Below, piece by piece: positions 25,719-35,015 of a DNA stretch of 64,000 nucleotides. This DNA is from Cohnella laeviribosi DSM 21336 (GTDB lineage: Bacteria > Bacillota > Bacilli > Paenibacillales > Paenibacillaceae), in contig NZ_KB899814.1 of NCBI RefSeq assembly GCF_000378425.1, forward strand, positions 75,199 to 139,198, given 5' to 3'. The notes beneath the pieces are model-generated. The model did not search any database. It had not been told where the DNA came from and saw nothing but the letters and a program-made list of their open reading frames with translations. Made by a program: the position numbers and the translations under genes. Each line of letters starts with the position of its first letter. Positions within the stretch are counted from its first letter, which is position 1.

Positions 25719-26723
25719 TTACGTTTTCAACCTAACTTTTCTCAACCGCGATGTGGCAAGCAGGCTGACGGCGAATCCTGCGGCGAAGCCGACCGCATAG
25801 CCGATTCGCGCTTCTCCTGCATGGATCAACCCGGCCCCGATCATGCCGCAGAACATGGAGGCCAGCGCAATCGCGCCGATTTGGCAAACAAGCTCAAGCC
25901 AGCCGAACAGGATCAGCTTCCCGTTGTTTTCCGGTTTGTTGCGTTCATAGCTCCACATGCCTCCCGCCGCAAGCGCGGCCGCAAGCAGCAGAAAGACAAG
26001 GGTTTTTTGCCACGTAACAAAATCATGTTGGAGAAAAAAGAAATGCGAGAGATTAAGCGCATCCTGAAGCTCTTCATAGAAGAACGTATCGGGAAACCCG
26101 CGATCGTTCCACATGATCCGGACGCTCTCGTCCAGAAGGGCGTAGGTTCCGATCGGAAGGATGCCGAGCAGCACCAAGAACACCGATTGGGACGGCGCCG
26201 TGCCGGTGACCGTTCCGATCAGAACGGCGGCGGAATAAGCGGCCAGAAGCAGCGCAGCCGAGTAACCGATCTCCGTCAGGTGGTAGTTCAGGCTGAAAAG
26301 AGGAGCCATCGGGGAAGCCGCCACGACGATCATATCGATAGCCGTATTCAGCACGAGCGACCCTGCGATCAGCGAAGCTCCGAACAACCATTTGGTGAAA
26401 AAGATCCGGCGCCTGGAGTACGGAAGCGAAAATAGAAACTCCTGCGAGCCGTTGCGCCGCTCCGTTCCGAACTGCACAAGGGCAAGCACGCAAACGGCAA
26501 GCAGCAGCCACACCCGGCCGAACGACTCCAGATCACCGTTCTGATACGCAGCCAGAATGTCTCCCGACCCGGCGTATCTTTCCGCCCGGCCAACGGCAGC
26601 GGGGTCCAGAATCCATTGATTCAGCCGGCCGAATCCGAGCGCGAGAAAATGGACAACCGGCACGCCCCATACAAACAGCCTCGCCTGCGCATATTCGCGG
26701 CTCCATAACGCTTTAGCCCACAT
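25719..26723 (-). CDS. ABC-2-type transporter permease
   Basis: A 334-residue membrane protein with about seven hydrophobic segments (for example VLALVQFGT, ALLLAAYSAAVLIGTVTG, VFLLLAAALAAGGMWS) and the cytoplasmic SLPYSRRRIFFTKWLFG loop common in YtrB/YtrC-type permeases. It overlaps the upstream ATPase gene by 11 bases, and GGGAGGG supports ATG 26723. With the ATPase and the GntR regulator it forms a three-gene ytr-like cassette. Such systems in Bacillales respond to cell-wall antibiotics; the substrate is unknown here. Confidence 0.8.
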   Translation of the reverse strand: MWAKALWSREYAQARLFVWGVPVVHFLALGFGRLNQWILDPAAVGRAERYAGSGDILAAYQNGDLESFGRVWLLLAVCVLALVQFGTERRNGSQEFLFSLPYSRRRIFFTKWLFGASLIAGSLVLNTAIDMIVVAASPMAPLFSLNYHLTEIGYSAALLLAAYSAAVLIGTVTGTAPSQSVFLVLLGILPIGTYALLDESVRIMWNDRGFPDTFFYEELQDALNLSHFFFLQHDFVTWQKTLVFLLLAAALAAGGMWSYERNKPENNGKLILFGWLELVCQIGAIALASMFCGMIGAGLIHAGEARIGYAVGFAAGFAVSLLATSRLRKVRLKT

Positions 26724-27597
26724 TCGACGGCCCTCCCAGCTTCCATGCGAACAAATCCTCAAGCCGCAGCGGCAGCGGCTCCATAAGCAGCGGTTTCATC
26801 GCTTCCAGCTCCCCGTAAGCGGAGGAGGACGGCGCCCGGCTGACCAGCAGCGTGTATACCCGGCCCACATGCTCCAGCACTTTGACTTCCGGCGAAGCCA
26901 GCCATGCTGCCGGAGCTTCGCCCCGGAACACAACCTGCAGCTTCGCAATGCCTGCGTTCGCTTCGTCCCCCGTTTCGTAGGTTTCGACCGTTCCGTCCTT
27001 TAGCAGCAGCACCTTGTCCGCGATCCGCTCCAGCTCATCCAGCAGGTGGGAGGAGATGATCAGCGACGTCCCGTCGGCCGCCGCCTCCATCAACAGGGTG
27101 AGCACCTGCTTCTTGGCGATCGGATCGATGCCGTTCGTCGGCTCGTCGAGCAGCACGAACTGCGCGCGGGTGGCGATTCCGAGCCCGGTGCTGAACAGCA
27201 TTTTCATGCCTTTGGAAAAATGCCTGATATTCTTGTCCAGCGGCAGCCCGAACCGCTTCATCGTCTCCTTGAAAAACAACATGTCGAACCGGGGATAGAT
27301 GTTCGCGTACAAATCGGCGCAGCCATATGCCGTGTATCCGTATAAAGCCTCGGGCGAATCCGGGATAAAGACGACTTCCCGCTTCGCCTCCGGATGAGCG
27401 GCGATGGACGTTTCCCCGTAGCGCACTTCCCCGCTGTCCGGTGTGAAAATGCCGGCCATCGTCTTCAGCAGCGTCGTTTTGCCCGAGCCGTTGCGGCCGA
27501 CCAGCCCTGCGACCTGCCCGGGACCGACGGAGAAGCTGACTTGGCGAAGCACGGGCTTGCGGTCAATCGTCTTGCGCAGATTGCAAACCGTGAGCAT
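26713..27597 (-). CDS. ABC transporter ATP-binding protein (YtrB-like)
   Basis: A 294-residue ATPase: Walker A GRNGSGKTT (about 34-42), signature FSKGMKMLFSTGLG, a variant of LSGGQ typical of this subfamily, Walker B FVLLDEPTNGIDP, and H-loop IISSHLLDE. The C-terminal extension of ~80 residues is usual for ABC-2 systems. The gene overlaps the GntR gene by 35 bases at its 5' end and the permease by 11 bases at its 3' end, so all three are one transcript. Confidence 0.9.
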   Translation of the reverse strand: MLTVCNLRKTIDRKPVLRQVSFSVGPGQVAGLVGRNGSGKTTLLKTMAGIFTPDSGEVRYGETSIAAHPEAKREVVFIPDSPEALYGYTAYGCADLYANIYPRFDMLFFKETMKRFGLPLDKNIRHFSKGMKMLFSTGLGIATRAQFVLLDEPTNGIDPIAKKQVLTLLMEAAADGTSLIISSHLLDELERIADKVLLLKDGTVETYETGDEANAGIAKLQVVFRGEAPAAWLASPEVKVLEHVGRVYTLLVSRAPSSSAYGELEAMKPLLMEPLPLRLEDLFAWKLGGPSNVG

Positions 27598-27982
27598 CTT
27601 CTTCCCTCCTGTAACGTCCGATCTCTTCCTCTACCCAACGTTTCAACTGGTCTTCTCCTATGCCAAGATGATGCGCCTCCACCACGAGCCGGCGCAGCTG
27701 CTCCCGCAGCCCGGTCAACCGCTCCTGCAGCATGCCCGGCGCATCCGCCGCTTTGGCGACGTAGGTGCCTTTGCCGCGGACCGTCACGATCACGCCTTGG
27801 CGTTCCAGTTCCTGATACGCCTTGGCGACCGTATTGTGGTTCACGAGCAGCATGGCCGACAATTCCCGGACCGAAGGGATTTTGTCGCCTTCCGCAAGCG
27901 CCCCTTTGGCGATGAGCTCTTTGATCTGGCTCACGATCTGCTCGAAAATCGGCAGCAGACTCCGCTCATGGATTTGAATCAT
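27563..27982 (-). CDS. GntR-family repressor, YtrA subfamily
   Basis: A ~139-residue regulator with an N-terminal winged helix: PIFEQIVSQIKELIAKGAL, PSVRELSAMLLVNHNTVAKA and GVIVTVRGKGTYV. The short helical C-terminus without a ligand domain defines the YtrA subfamily. The start is taken at ATG 27982 (MIQIHERS, the family opening); GAGGAG is 15 bases upstream, so a TTG at 27997 is the alternative. First gene of the cassette with the ABC ATPase and permease, and probably its autorepressor through the palindrome at 28090-28125. Confidence 0.87.
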   Translation of the reverse strand: MIQIHERSLLPIFEQIVSQIKELIAKGALAEGDKIPSVRELSAMLLVNHNTVAKAYQELERQGVIVTVRGKGTYVAKAADAPGMLQERLTGLREQLRRLVVEAHHLGIGEDQLKRWVEEEIGRYRREEDAHGLQSAQDD

Positions 27983-28089
27983 GCGGCACTCGTTCAACTC
28001 CTCTCCGGCATGGCGCAAAGCGCTCTGCATAAGCTTGTCGATTAATTTAGCGCTTTAACGTTAGATGTACGCCAATCTCCGCCGCCGCA

Positions 28090-28143
28090 AACTGTACCAC
28101 ATTTACTAGTACACATTGTACAGTTGTTGTTCGTTGGATTCAA
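28090..28143 (-). promoter_or_regulatory. Promoter and operator-like palindrome of the GntR cassette
   Basis: On the minus strand TTGAAT (plus 28138-28143) and TACAAT (28115-28120) are 17 bases apart. The perfect inverted repeat AACTGTAC (28118-28125 on the minus strand) and GTACAGTT (28090-28097) covers the -10 and the start region, with an inner ACTAGT palindrome. That is where a YtrA-type repressor would bind. Confidence 0.6.
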
Positions 28144-28195
28144 GCCGGTTTGCTCCCAAGCCGATGCTCCTCAGCGGGATTGTGCGGGAATGCCT

Positions 28196-28395
28196 CGTTT
28201 CGATAGTTGCCTAAAAAGCAATTACATTTCCTGCTTTCCGCTCTTTCGCCTGTGCAGTTGCTTTTATAGCAATTAGAGGCCCGGACGTACGGAATTTCAG
28301 CTTCGAAACGATTGCAATTGCTTTTATGGCCATTCAAGCGCGGCCTTCCGCCGGAAGTGCTGTTGCAGTTGCAATAAAGGCACTTATTTCGCAAT
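28196..28395. repeat. Array of four degenerate palindromic repeats
   Basis: Four units of the form ATTGC-(6-8 A/T-rich bases)-GCAAC/T recur every ~50-58 bases (near 28210, 28258, 28316 and 28370 on the plus strand; e.g. CAGTTGCTTTTATAGCAATT). Each can fold as a small hairpin. The minus-strand frame 28140-28394 across them gives an odd Cys/Asn-rich peptide with no ribosome-binding site, so it is treated as non-coding repeat. Confidence 0.5.
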
Positions 28396-28478
28396 AGCCA
28401 AAATCGGGCGCAGACTCGCTAGTCGAGCCGCACCTCGCCCAGCGCCGCCGGCGGCAGACCGGAACACCGCAAGCGGGC

Positions 28479-28523
28479 AAAAAAAACCGCCCCCGCAGAG
28501 CGTAACGCTCCGGCCGGGGACGG
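28479..28523 (-). terminator. Terminator of purA
   Basis: On the minus strand CCGTCCCCGGC (28513-28523) pairs with GCGGGGGCGG (28487-28496) around an inner hairpin GGAGCGTTACGCTC, then eight T residues follow. About 20 bases after the purA stop. Confidence 0.9.
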
Positions 28524-28543
28524 CTCGGCCGTCATATCGTATG

Positions 28544-29833
28544 TTACTCTTCGTAGATCGGGAGAACCTGGTTCGTCTGGTCGCGGTTGCGGCCGACGGA
28601 GAAGATCGCGATCGGGATGCCGGTCAGCTCCGATACGCGTTCCACGTATTTGCGCGTGTTCTCCGGCAGGTCCTCCAGCGTCTTCGCGCCGGAAATGTCT
28701 TCGCTCCATCCCGGCAGCTCCTCGTACACCGCTTCGCATTCCGCCAGCACCTTCAGGCTGGCCGGGTAATGATGGATGATTTCGCCGCGGTAGCGGTAAG
28801 CCGTGCAAATCTTCACCGTATCCAGCCCGCTGAGCACGTCAAGCGAGTTCAGCGACAGGCCGGTGATGCCGCTGACGCGGCGGGCATGGCGGACGACGAC
28901 GGTGTCGAACCAGCCGACGCGGCGCGGGCGGCCGGTGACGGTGCCGTACTCGTTGCCCTTGTCGCGGATCCATTGGCCGAGCTCGTCATGCAGCTCGGTC
29001 GGGAACGGACCGTCGCCGACGCGCGTCGTGTAGGCCTTGGCCACACCGATGACTTGCCGGATCTTCGACGGTCCGACGCCGGACCCGATGCACACGCCGC
29101 CGGCCGACGGGTTCGAGCTCGTCACGAACGGGTAGGTGCCCTGGTCAATGTCCAGCATGACGCCTTGAGCGCCTTCGAATAGCACCTTGCGGCCCGCGTC
29201 GATGGCGTCGTTCAGCACGACGGACGTATCCGTAACGTACGGGCGAAGCTTCTCGGCGTGCTCCAAATATTCGGAGATAATCCGATCGGCGTCGAGCGGC
29301 TCGCCCTGGTACACCTGGGTGATCACCTGATTTTTCTCCTCGATGAGGCGGCGGGCCTTCTCCGTAAATTCCTCGGGATCCATCAGATCGGCGACGCGGA
29401 TGCCGTTGCGCGCGGCTTTGTCCATGTAGCAAGGACCGATGCCCTTGCGGGTCGTGCCGATTTTGTTGTCGGCTTTGCGGTCTTCCTCAAGCGCATCCAG
29501 CACCAAATGGTACGGCATGATGACATGCGCGCGGTCGCTGATCCGCAGATTGTCGACACTGAAGCCGTTGTCGCGAATGTATTGAATTTCTTCGACCAGA
29601 GCGGCCGGATTGATCACCGTTCCGTTTGCGATCACGCACAATTTGTTTTTGTTGAAAATTCCGGAAGGAATCATCGTCAATTTATACTTTTTATTCTCAA
29701 TGAGGATGGTGTGTCCGGCATTGTTGCCACCCTGGTAACGGGCCACGACATCCGCCTTTTCGGCCAGAAAGTCCGTGATTTTGCCTTTGCCCTCGTCTCC
29801 CCATTGCGTTCCTACAACCACAACCGTAGACAA
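28544..29833 (-). CDS. purA: Adenylosuccinate synthase
   Basis: Cytoplasmic enzyme that joins IMP and aspartate with GTP, the first committed step to AMP. The 429-residue length is normal. Motifs: [18 protein letters not shown] at the N-terminus, [44 protein letters not shown], and [10 protein letters not shown]. The frame is open far upstream, but GGAGGG followed by TTG at 29833 gives the family start [11 protein letters not shown], so the start codon is probably TTG. Transcribed alone from a promoter at 29990-30018 preceded by PurR-like boxes, ended by a strong terminator. Confidence 0.96.
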   Translation of the reverse strand: MSTVVVVGTQWGDEGKGKITDFLAEKADVVARYQGGNNAGHTILIENKKYKLTMIPSGIFNKNKLCVIANGTVINPAALVEEIQYIRDNGFSVDNLRISDRAHVIMPYHLVLDALEEDRKADNKIGTTRKGIGPCYMDKAARNGIRVADLMDPEEFTEKARRLIEEKNQVITQVYQGEPLDADRIISEYLEHAEKLRPYVTDTSVVLNDAIDAGRKVLFEGAQGVMLDIDQGTYPFVTSSNPSAGGVCIGSGVGPSKIRQVIGVAKAYTTRVGDGPFPTELHDELGQWIRDKGNEYGTVTGRPRRVGWFDTVVVRHARRVSGITGLSLNSLDVLSGLDTVKICTAYRYRGEIIHHYPASLKVLAECEAVYEELPGWSEDISGAKTLEDLPENTRKYVERVSELTGIPIAIFSVGRNRDQTNQVLPIYEE

Positions 29834-29989
29834 TGCAATCCCTCCATCCGGCGGTCCGCTGATTGCCGGCAAGATGATGCTCCCCTTGCGAAAATGTTGG
29901 CCCGCAGCCGGACAGGAAGGCACACGCAAACGCACCGGAGACGGCATTCGTCCCGATGCGCAACCAAACGTCCGCAAGGCGGCATGATT

Positions 29990-30018
29990 AGTGTAGCAAT
30001 CCGCGCACTTGAAGTCAA
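29990..30018 (-). promoter_or_regulatory. Sigma-A promoter of purA
   Basis: TTGACT (plus 30013-30018) and TACACT (29990-29995) lie 17 bases apart on the minus strand. Predicted start near 29983, which leaves a 5' leader of ~150 bases with no riboswitch that I recognise. Confidence 0.75.
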
Positions 30019-30023
30019 CCAAG

Positions 30024-30067
30024 AAAGACGAACAATTGTGCAGGCGCCTATACAATCGTTCGGGAAT
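30024..30067 (-). promoter_or_regulatory. PurR-type operator pair upstream of purA
   Basis: Two inverted boxes with the CGAAC core: AAAGACGAACAAT on the plus strand at 30024-30036 and ATTCCCGAACGAT on the minus strand at 30055-30067, separated by 18 bases. Each matches the Bacillus PurBox (AWWWCCGAACWWT) with two mismatches. They lie just upstream of the -35, as in PurR-controlled promoters. Confidence 0.6.
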
Positions 30068-30190
30068 TTTGGCCGATTTTTCGTTTAAAGCGTTCTCTCC
30101 CCGAAACACGGTTGCATTTGCAATGCTTTTCGTTCCTTCGGTGCGTCAACATGATCTTTTACAGGTCATCCGTAAGGGCTCGCAGTCCCC

Positions 30191-30217
30191 AAAAAAACCG
30201 CCCTCGTCAGAGGACGG
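30191..30217 (-). terminator. Terminator after dnaB
   Basis: On the minus strand CCGTCCTC and GAGGGCGG pair around TGAC, then seven T residues follow (plus A run 30191-30197). It closes the yybS-gdpP-rplI-dnaB transcript. Confidence 0.9.
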
Positions 30218-30253
30218 CCAAAGCCTGAACGATTCTATGGGATGAGATCAACA

Positions 30254-31627
30254 TCACGCGCTGCCGGCCAGCGGATCGCCGTGCGTCCGGTCGAGACTGA
30301 CGAATTTATTGAAATTTTTCAGGAAGACCAGCTCTACCGTGCCGACGGGGCCGTTCCGCTGCTTGGCGATGATGATTTCGATAATGTTCTTTTTTTCCGT
30401 GTCCTGATTGTAATAATCGTCACGATACAAGAAGGCGACGATATCGGCATCCTGCTCGATCGAACCCGACTCCCGCAGGTCGGACATCATCGGGCGCTTG
30501 TCCTGCCGCTGCTCGACGCCCCGCGACAGCTGCGACAGCGCGATAACGGGCACTTCCAGCTCCCGCGCGATCTGCTTGAGCGTCCGCGAGATTTCGGACA
30601 CTTCCTGCTGCCGGTTTTCGCCCGGCTTGCCCCGCCCTTGAATAAGCTGCAGGTAGTCGATCACGATCATGCCGAGGCCTTTTTCTTTCTTGAGCCGGCG
30701 GCACTTGGCGCGGATGTCGGCAACCGTAATCCCGGGCGTGTCGTCGATATAAATTTGCGCCTCGGACAGCGCGCCGATCGCCATCGACAGCTTCTCCCAG
30801 TCGTCCCCTTCCAGGTATCCGGTCCGCATCCGTCCGGCGTCCACGTTCGATTCCGCGCAGATCATCCGGCTTACGAGCTGGGAAGCCGACATTTCCAGAC
30901 TGAAGATCGCCACGGTCTCTCCGGCGCGGACCGCGACGTTCTGGGCGATGTTCAGGGCGAAGGCGGTTTTGCCTACGGAAGGGCGCGCGGCGACGATGAT
31001 CAGGTCGCTGCGCTGAAAGCCCGACGTCATTTTGTCGAGATCGGGAAATCCGGATGGAATGCCCGTCGTGCCGCCTTTATGGTTGTAAAGGAATTCGACC
31101 CGTTCGAAGACGTCCATCAAGACGTCGCGGATGCTGACGAATCCGTGCGCGGCCCGCCGGTTGGACAGTTCCATGATCCGCTGCTCGGCTTCGTTCAGCA
31201 GCGCTCCGACATCGTCTTCCGCCGTATAGCCGCTGGAGACGATTTGCGTGGCGGTGCGGATCAGCCGGCGCAGCATCGATTTCTCTTCGACGATCTGAGC
31301 GTAGTAATCGACGTTCGCAGCCGTCGGAACTGCGTTCGCAAGCTTCGCCAGATAGCTGACTCCGCCGATTTCCTCCAGCTGCCCGCGGTCCTGAAGCAGG
31401 GCGGTCAGCGTGATCAGATCGAGCGGCTCGTTCTCTTCGTTCAGATCGATCATCGCTTCGAAGATGCGCTGGTGGGCGACGCTGTAGAAATCCTCCGCCT
31501 TAAGACGCTCCATCGCCGTAATCAGCGCTTCGCTCTCCAGCAAGATGGCGCCGAGCACCGCCTGCTCCGCTTCCAAGTTCTGCGGCGGAATCCGGTCGAA
31601 CAGATGAGGTTCCCCGCTTGCGTTCAT
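30254..31627 (-). CDS. dnaB: Replicative DNA helicase (DnaB type)
   Basis: Hexameric helicase that unwinds DNA at the fork; called DnaC in Bacillus subtilis. The 457-residue protein has the N-terminal DnaB domain (PPQNLEAEQAVLGAILLESE) and a RecA-like C-terminal domain with Walker A ARPSVGKTAFALNIA and Walker B MIVIDYLQLI, plus the arginine-rich QLSRGVEQRQDKRPMMSDLR. Length and order are standard. It follows rplI by 5 bases and is the last gene of its operon. Confidence 0.97.
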   Translation of the reverse strand: MNASGEPHLFDRIPPQNLEAEQAVLGAILLESEALITAMERLKAEDFYSVAHQRIFEAMIDLNEENEPLDLITLTALLQDRGQLEEIGGVSYLAKLANAVPTAANVDYYAQIVEEKSMLRRLIRTATQIVSSGYTAEDDVGALLNEAEQRIMELSNRRAAHGFVSIRDVLMDVFERVEFLYNHKGGTTGIPSGFPDLDKMTSGFQRSDLIIVAARPSVGKTAFALNIAQNVAVRAGETVAIFSLEMSASQLVSRMICAESNVDAGRMRTGYLEGDDWEKLSMAIGALSEAQIYIDDTPGITVADIRAKCRRLKKEKGLGMIVIDYLQLIQGRGKPGENRQQEVSEISRTLKQIARELEVPVIALSQLSRGVEQRQDKRPMMSDLRESGSIEQDADIVAFLYRDDYYNQDTEKKNIIEIIIAKQRNGPVGTVELVFLKNFNKFVSLDRTHGDPLAGSA

Positions 31628-31632
31628 GACGT

Positions 31633-32076
31633 TTATTCCTCCACGACCTGCACGTTCAGCGTGCCTTTCACTTCGGGATACAATTTAAGCGGAACTTTCG
31701 TGACGCCAAGCGTGCGAATCGGCTCGTCCAGGTCGATCTTCCGTTTGTCGATTTTAATATTCATCTTCTCCAGCGTCTCCGAAATCTGCTTGCTCGTAAT
31801 GGCGCCGAACAGCCTTCCGCCTTCGCCGGCCTTCGCCTTGATCACGATCGTCATCTCGGACAGCTTCGCGGCAAGCGCCTGCGCCTCTTCCTTCTCCTTC
31901 GCCTTGCGTTTTTCGGCGGACGCCTTCATCTGATCCAGCGCCTTCTTGTTGCCTTCCGTCGCGATTTGCACGTAGCCCTTGGGCAGCAAGAAGTTGCGCG
32001 CGTACCCTTCGGACACTTCCTTGATTTCGCCCTTTTTGCCTTGACCCTTTACATCCTGCAGAAAAATGACCTTCAT
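31633..32076 (-). CDS. rplI: Ribosomal protein bL9
   Basis: A 147-residue protein of the large subunit with the two-lobe bL9 design. The N-terminal lobe [20 protein letters not shown] contains the signature ending in [12 protein letters not shown] long basic connecting helix and a C-terminal lobe ([16 protein letters not shown]) follow. Its ATG overlaps the gdpP stop by 4 bases, and dnaB starts 5 bases after its stop, the usual Bacillales order yybS-gdpP-rplI-dnaB. Confidence 0.97.
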   Translation of the reverse strand: MKVIFLQDVKGQGKKGEIKEVSEGYARNFLLPKGYVQIATEGNKKALDQMKASAEKRKAKEKEEAQALAAKLSEMTIVIKAKAGEGGRLFGAITSKQISETLEKMNIKIDKRKIDLDEPIRTLGVTKVPLKLYPEVKGTLNVQVVEE

Positions 32077-34040
32077 TCCAGAATCCCCTCTTCCTCTTCA
32101 AGTTCTTTGAGCACTTGCTTGAGTCTGGCCGCCACTTCCTGCAACGAGCCCTGAAGCTGGCACGCCGCGTTGGAGAGATGCCCGCCGCCGCCGAGCCGTT
32201 CCATGACGACCTGAACGTTGATTTGGCCGAGCGAACGGGCGCTGATGCCCACCAGTCCGTCCGTCCGCATCGCGACCACGAACGAAGCGCGGACGCCCGA
32301 CATATTCAGCAGCGTATCGGCGGCCTGCGCGATCAAAAGCTGCGTAACCGGCTGGGCGTTCGTGGCCACGGCGATGGCGATGTCGTCGCGGTACATTTCG
32401 GCGTGCCGGATGATTTCCGCTTTTCTGACGTATTCCTCGAGATTCTCCTTGAGCATGCGCTGGATCATCGTGGAGTCGGCCCCGTTGCGTCGCAGGAACG
32501 ACGCCGCCTCGAACGTGCGCGAGCCTGTGCGCATCGCAAAGCTCTTCGTGTCGACGGTGATGCCGGCGAGCAAAGCGGTCGCTTCCCGCACGTCCAGCAC
32601 GACCCGGTCGTGAATGTACTGCAGCACCTCGGTAACCAGCTCGCAGGTCGAGGAGGCGTACGGCTCCATATAAATAAGCACGGCGTCATCGATAAATTCC
32701 TCGCTGCGCCGATGGTGGTCGATGATGACAATCCGCTCCGTCTGCTGCAGCAGCTTCGGCTCCTCGACCATCGAAGCCCGGTGCGTGTCGACGACGACGA
32801 CAAGCGACCGCTTGCCGGCCATCGCCAAGGCCTGTTCCGGGGAGACGAATCTTTTGAACAGCTTCTCGTCCTCGCGAATCATGTCCATCATCCGCTCAAT
32901 CGCCGGATTGACCGATTCCAGCACGATATACGCTTCCTTGCCGAACTGCCGGGCCGCCTTGACGACCCCGATCGCCGCGCCGATGGCGTCCATATCCGGC
33001 ATTTTATGCCCCATGACGACGATATTGTCGCTCTCTTTGATCAAATCGCGCAGCGCATGGGCAATCACCCGCGCCCGCACTCGCGTGCGCTTCTCGACCG
33101 CGTTGCTTTTGCCGCCGTAGAAGCTTTGCCTTTCGCCGACCTTGACGACCGCCTGGTCGCCCCCGCGTCCGAGCGCAATGTCAAGGCTGCCTTGCACCAG
33201 ATGCCCGAGCTCCTCGAAATTGTCGGTCCCCGAAGCGAAACCGATCGAAAGCGTCATCGGCAGCTTCTGGTCCATCGTAATCTCCCGCACTTCGTCGAGC
33301 AGCTCGAACCGGGATTGTTCCAGCTTGCGCAGCGCCAGCTGGTTGGCAATGACCATATACCGGTCCGACGACAGCCGCCGGAGCAGAAGCCCGTATTCTC
33401 TCGCCCATTCGTTGATCTTGCCGGTGACCTTGGACAGCATCAGCGCCCGCTGCTGCTCATCCATCCCCTGGGTAACTTCCTCCAGGTTATCCATCATCAC
33501 GATGCCGAGCGCCAGCTTTTCATTCTCGTACTTTTGCTTGATCGTCCAGCTGTCCGTGATGTCCGTTACGTACATAACCCTCTCCCGGGTGCGGAACAGC
33601 ATTTCATACACCCGGCCGTTAATTTGGATCTCGCCGCGGTTCGGTTCTCTATCTTTGACGGGAACGTGCAGTCCCGGAAAAATATCCGTCAACGCCATGC
33701 CGACCACGGACGGCCGTCCCGTAACATGCGACAGATAAGCGTTGTGCCATTGAACTTCCTGTTCTTCGTTGTAGAGCACAATGCCGAACGGAAGCGTACC
33801 GACGACGTCGTTTCCGACACCCTTGATTCGGTAGGAGAGGGTAAGCACGTAATCGTTCAATTCTTTGCGAAAGGCGCGTTCCGCAAGCACCGCGTACACG
33901 GCCACACCGGCGCCCAGCACCAGCGCAATCAGGCCGGTCACCCACTGGTACCAGGCCAAAACGGCCGTCAGCAGCAAAATGAGGACCAATGCCCATACAT
34001 TGTGCATGCCGTGCCATCGCTGAACGAGAAACTTGGGCAT
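32073..34040 (-). CDS. gdpP: Cyclic-di-AMP phosphodiesterase GdpP
   Basis: A 655-residue membrane enzyme that hydrolyses c-di-AMP to pApA. Two N-terminal helices (about 15-31 and 34-52), a PAS domain (about 75-150), a degenerate GGDEF domain (about 165-300) and a catalytic DHH/DHHA1 module follow: [25 protein letters not shown] (near 423) and [13 protein letters not shown]. All metal-binding motifs appear present. GdpP controls potassium and wall homeostasis in Firmicutes through c-di-AMP. It overlaps rplI by 4 bases and follows yybS by 54 bases. Confidence 0.96.
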   Translation of the reverse strand: MPKFLVQRWHGMHNVWALVLILLLTAVLAWYQWVTGLIALVLGAGVAVYAVLAERAFRKELNDYVLTLSYRIKGVGNDVVGTLPFGIVLYNEEQEVQWHNAYLSHVTGRPSVVGMALTDIFPGLHVPVKDREPNRGEIQINGRVYEMLFRTRERVMYVTDITDSWTIKQKYENEKLALGIVMMDNLEEVTQGMDEQQRALMLSKVTGKINEWAREYGLLLRRLSSDRYMVIANQLALRKLEQSRFELLDEVREITMDQKLPMTLSIGFASGTDNFEELGHLVQGSLDIALGRGGDQAVVKVGERQSFYGGKSNAVEKRTRVRARVIAHALRDLIKESDNIVVMGHKMPDMDAIGAAIGVVKAARQFGKEAYIVLESVNPAIERMMDMIREDEKLFKRFVSPEQALAMAGKRSLVVVVDTHRASMVEEPKLLQQTERIVIIDHHRRSEEFIDDAVLIYMEPYASSTCELVTEVLQYIHDRVVLDVREATALLAGITVDTKSFAMRTGSRTFEAASFLRRNGADSTMIQRMLKENLEEYVRKAEIIRHAEMYRDDIAIAVATNAQPVTQLLIAQAADTLLNMSGVRASFVVAMRTDGLVGISARSLGQINVQVVMERLGGGGHLSNAACQLQGSLQEVAARLKQVLKELEEEEGILE

Positions 34041-34094
34041 GTAAAGCTCCGCTCCCTTGCTCGGTGAATTCGCGATATCCGTCCGCTCGCAAAT

Positions 34095-35015
34095 TTACAT
34101 TCGGGTGAAGTTCTTCCTCAGCGGAAAGGCCACGTCCAGCAGCCCGATCAGGTAAAACGGAGGATAAAGAAGGATCGGCACCGCAATCAAAACCGGTACG
34201 GCTTTATGCCAGCCCTTGACGCTGGCGAGGTAGAAGAAAAAGGCGATCGCCTGGATCGTAAAAGCAAACCGCAATACCGGCACCGCATTGGCCGTGACCA
34301 TGCTCAGAAAGTTGTTGCTGTCCGCGGGAATGACGAAGCTGAGCACAAGGGCGATCAGGTAATAGAAAACCATGCTGCGCGGCAGCATCCACGTCCTCAT
34401 CTGCGGCAGCGCCGGCGTCTCGATCCCGCTTATCGCCAAGGCCCGCCGCGACAGAATATGCGTAACGGAGGCCAAAGCAAACGACGCGAGCAGGAGCAGC
34501 GCCGGCAGCATCGTCACGATGGCGTTGCTCAGCTGGTCGACCGTATCCGAGGCCCAATCCTCCGGCAAGAGCGTGCCCGAAGCATTGAGCGCGCGGGCCG
34601 TTTCTTCCAGCAGTTGCGTCAAATAGGACGACAAGTCCAGATCGAACTGCATCGACAACACGATCAATTCCAGCAGCAGTTGCGCGAGCAAAACCACAAA
34701 TCCGATCAGAATGACTTTTTTCGGGGCCGTTCTTTTTTTGTACAAGTGACCCATCACGATCGACGGAATCAGGAAAAATAAGCCGAACGTCAACGCAACC
34801 GGAGCGTAGGAACCCGACAGCAAAAAGGCGGCGGCGACAACGCACGCCATATGCGCGGCAAACGAGAGCGGCTTAAGCATCGTATACAGCACGACCATCG
34901 GGGTCATCAGCAAAAACAAGGTCACGATATTGAGCATCGTCGGAATGCTTAACAGCAGAAACAGCGCCGCCGCGCTCCAGGCTACGGACTTCCAGCCAAT
35001 ATTCAATGGGGTCAC
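34095..35015 (-). CDS. yybS: YybS family (DUF2232) membrane protein
   Basis: A 306-residue polytopic protein with about eight helices, matching DUF2232/YybS both in hydropathy pattern and in its location immediately before gdpP. Function unknown; the fixed linkage with gdpP-rplI-dnaB is well known in Bacillales. The start overlaps the MazG-like gene by 4 bases, so the two are translationally coupled. Sequence motifs in this family are weak, and synteny carries much of the call. Confidence 0.85.
   Translation of the reverse strand: MTPLNIGWKSVAWSAAALFLLLSIPTMLNIVTLFLLMTPMVVLYTMLKPLSFAAHMACVVAAAFLLSGSYAPVALTFGLFFLIPSIVMGHLYKKRTAPKKVILIGFVVLLAQLLLELIVLSMQFDLDLSSYLTQLLEETARALNASGTLLPEDWASDTVDQLSNAIVTMLPALLLLASFALASVTHILSRRALAISGIETPALPQMRTWMLPRSMVFYYLIALVLSFVIPADSNNFLSMVTANAVPVLRFAFTIQAIAFFFYLASVKGWHKAVPVLIAVPILLYPPFYLIGLLDVAFPLRKNFTRM

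Noticed and set aside
28140..28394. 84-residue Cys/Asn-rich ORF as a real metal-binding protein
   Set aside because: No ribosome-binding site, the Cys spacing follows the nucleotide repeat, and it overlaps the GntR promoter region. Kept as a repeat array, with the coding option listed among findings.
28196..28395. CRISPR array
   Set aside because: Units are degenerate and palindromic with irregular spacing, only four copies, and there are no cas genes.
32115..34067. 650-codon open frame antisense to gdpP
   Set aside because: Covers the same DNA as gdpP with its intact DHH motifs; no translation signals.
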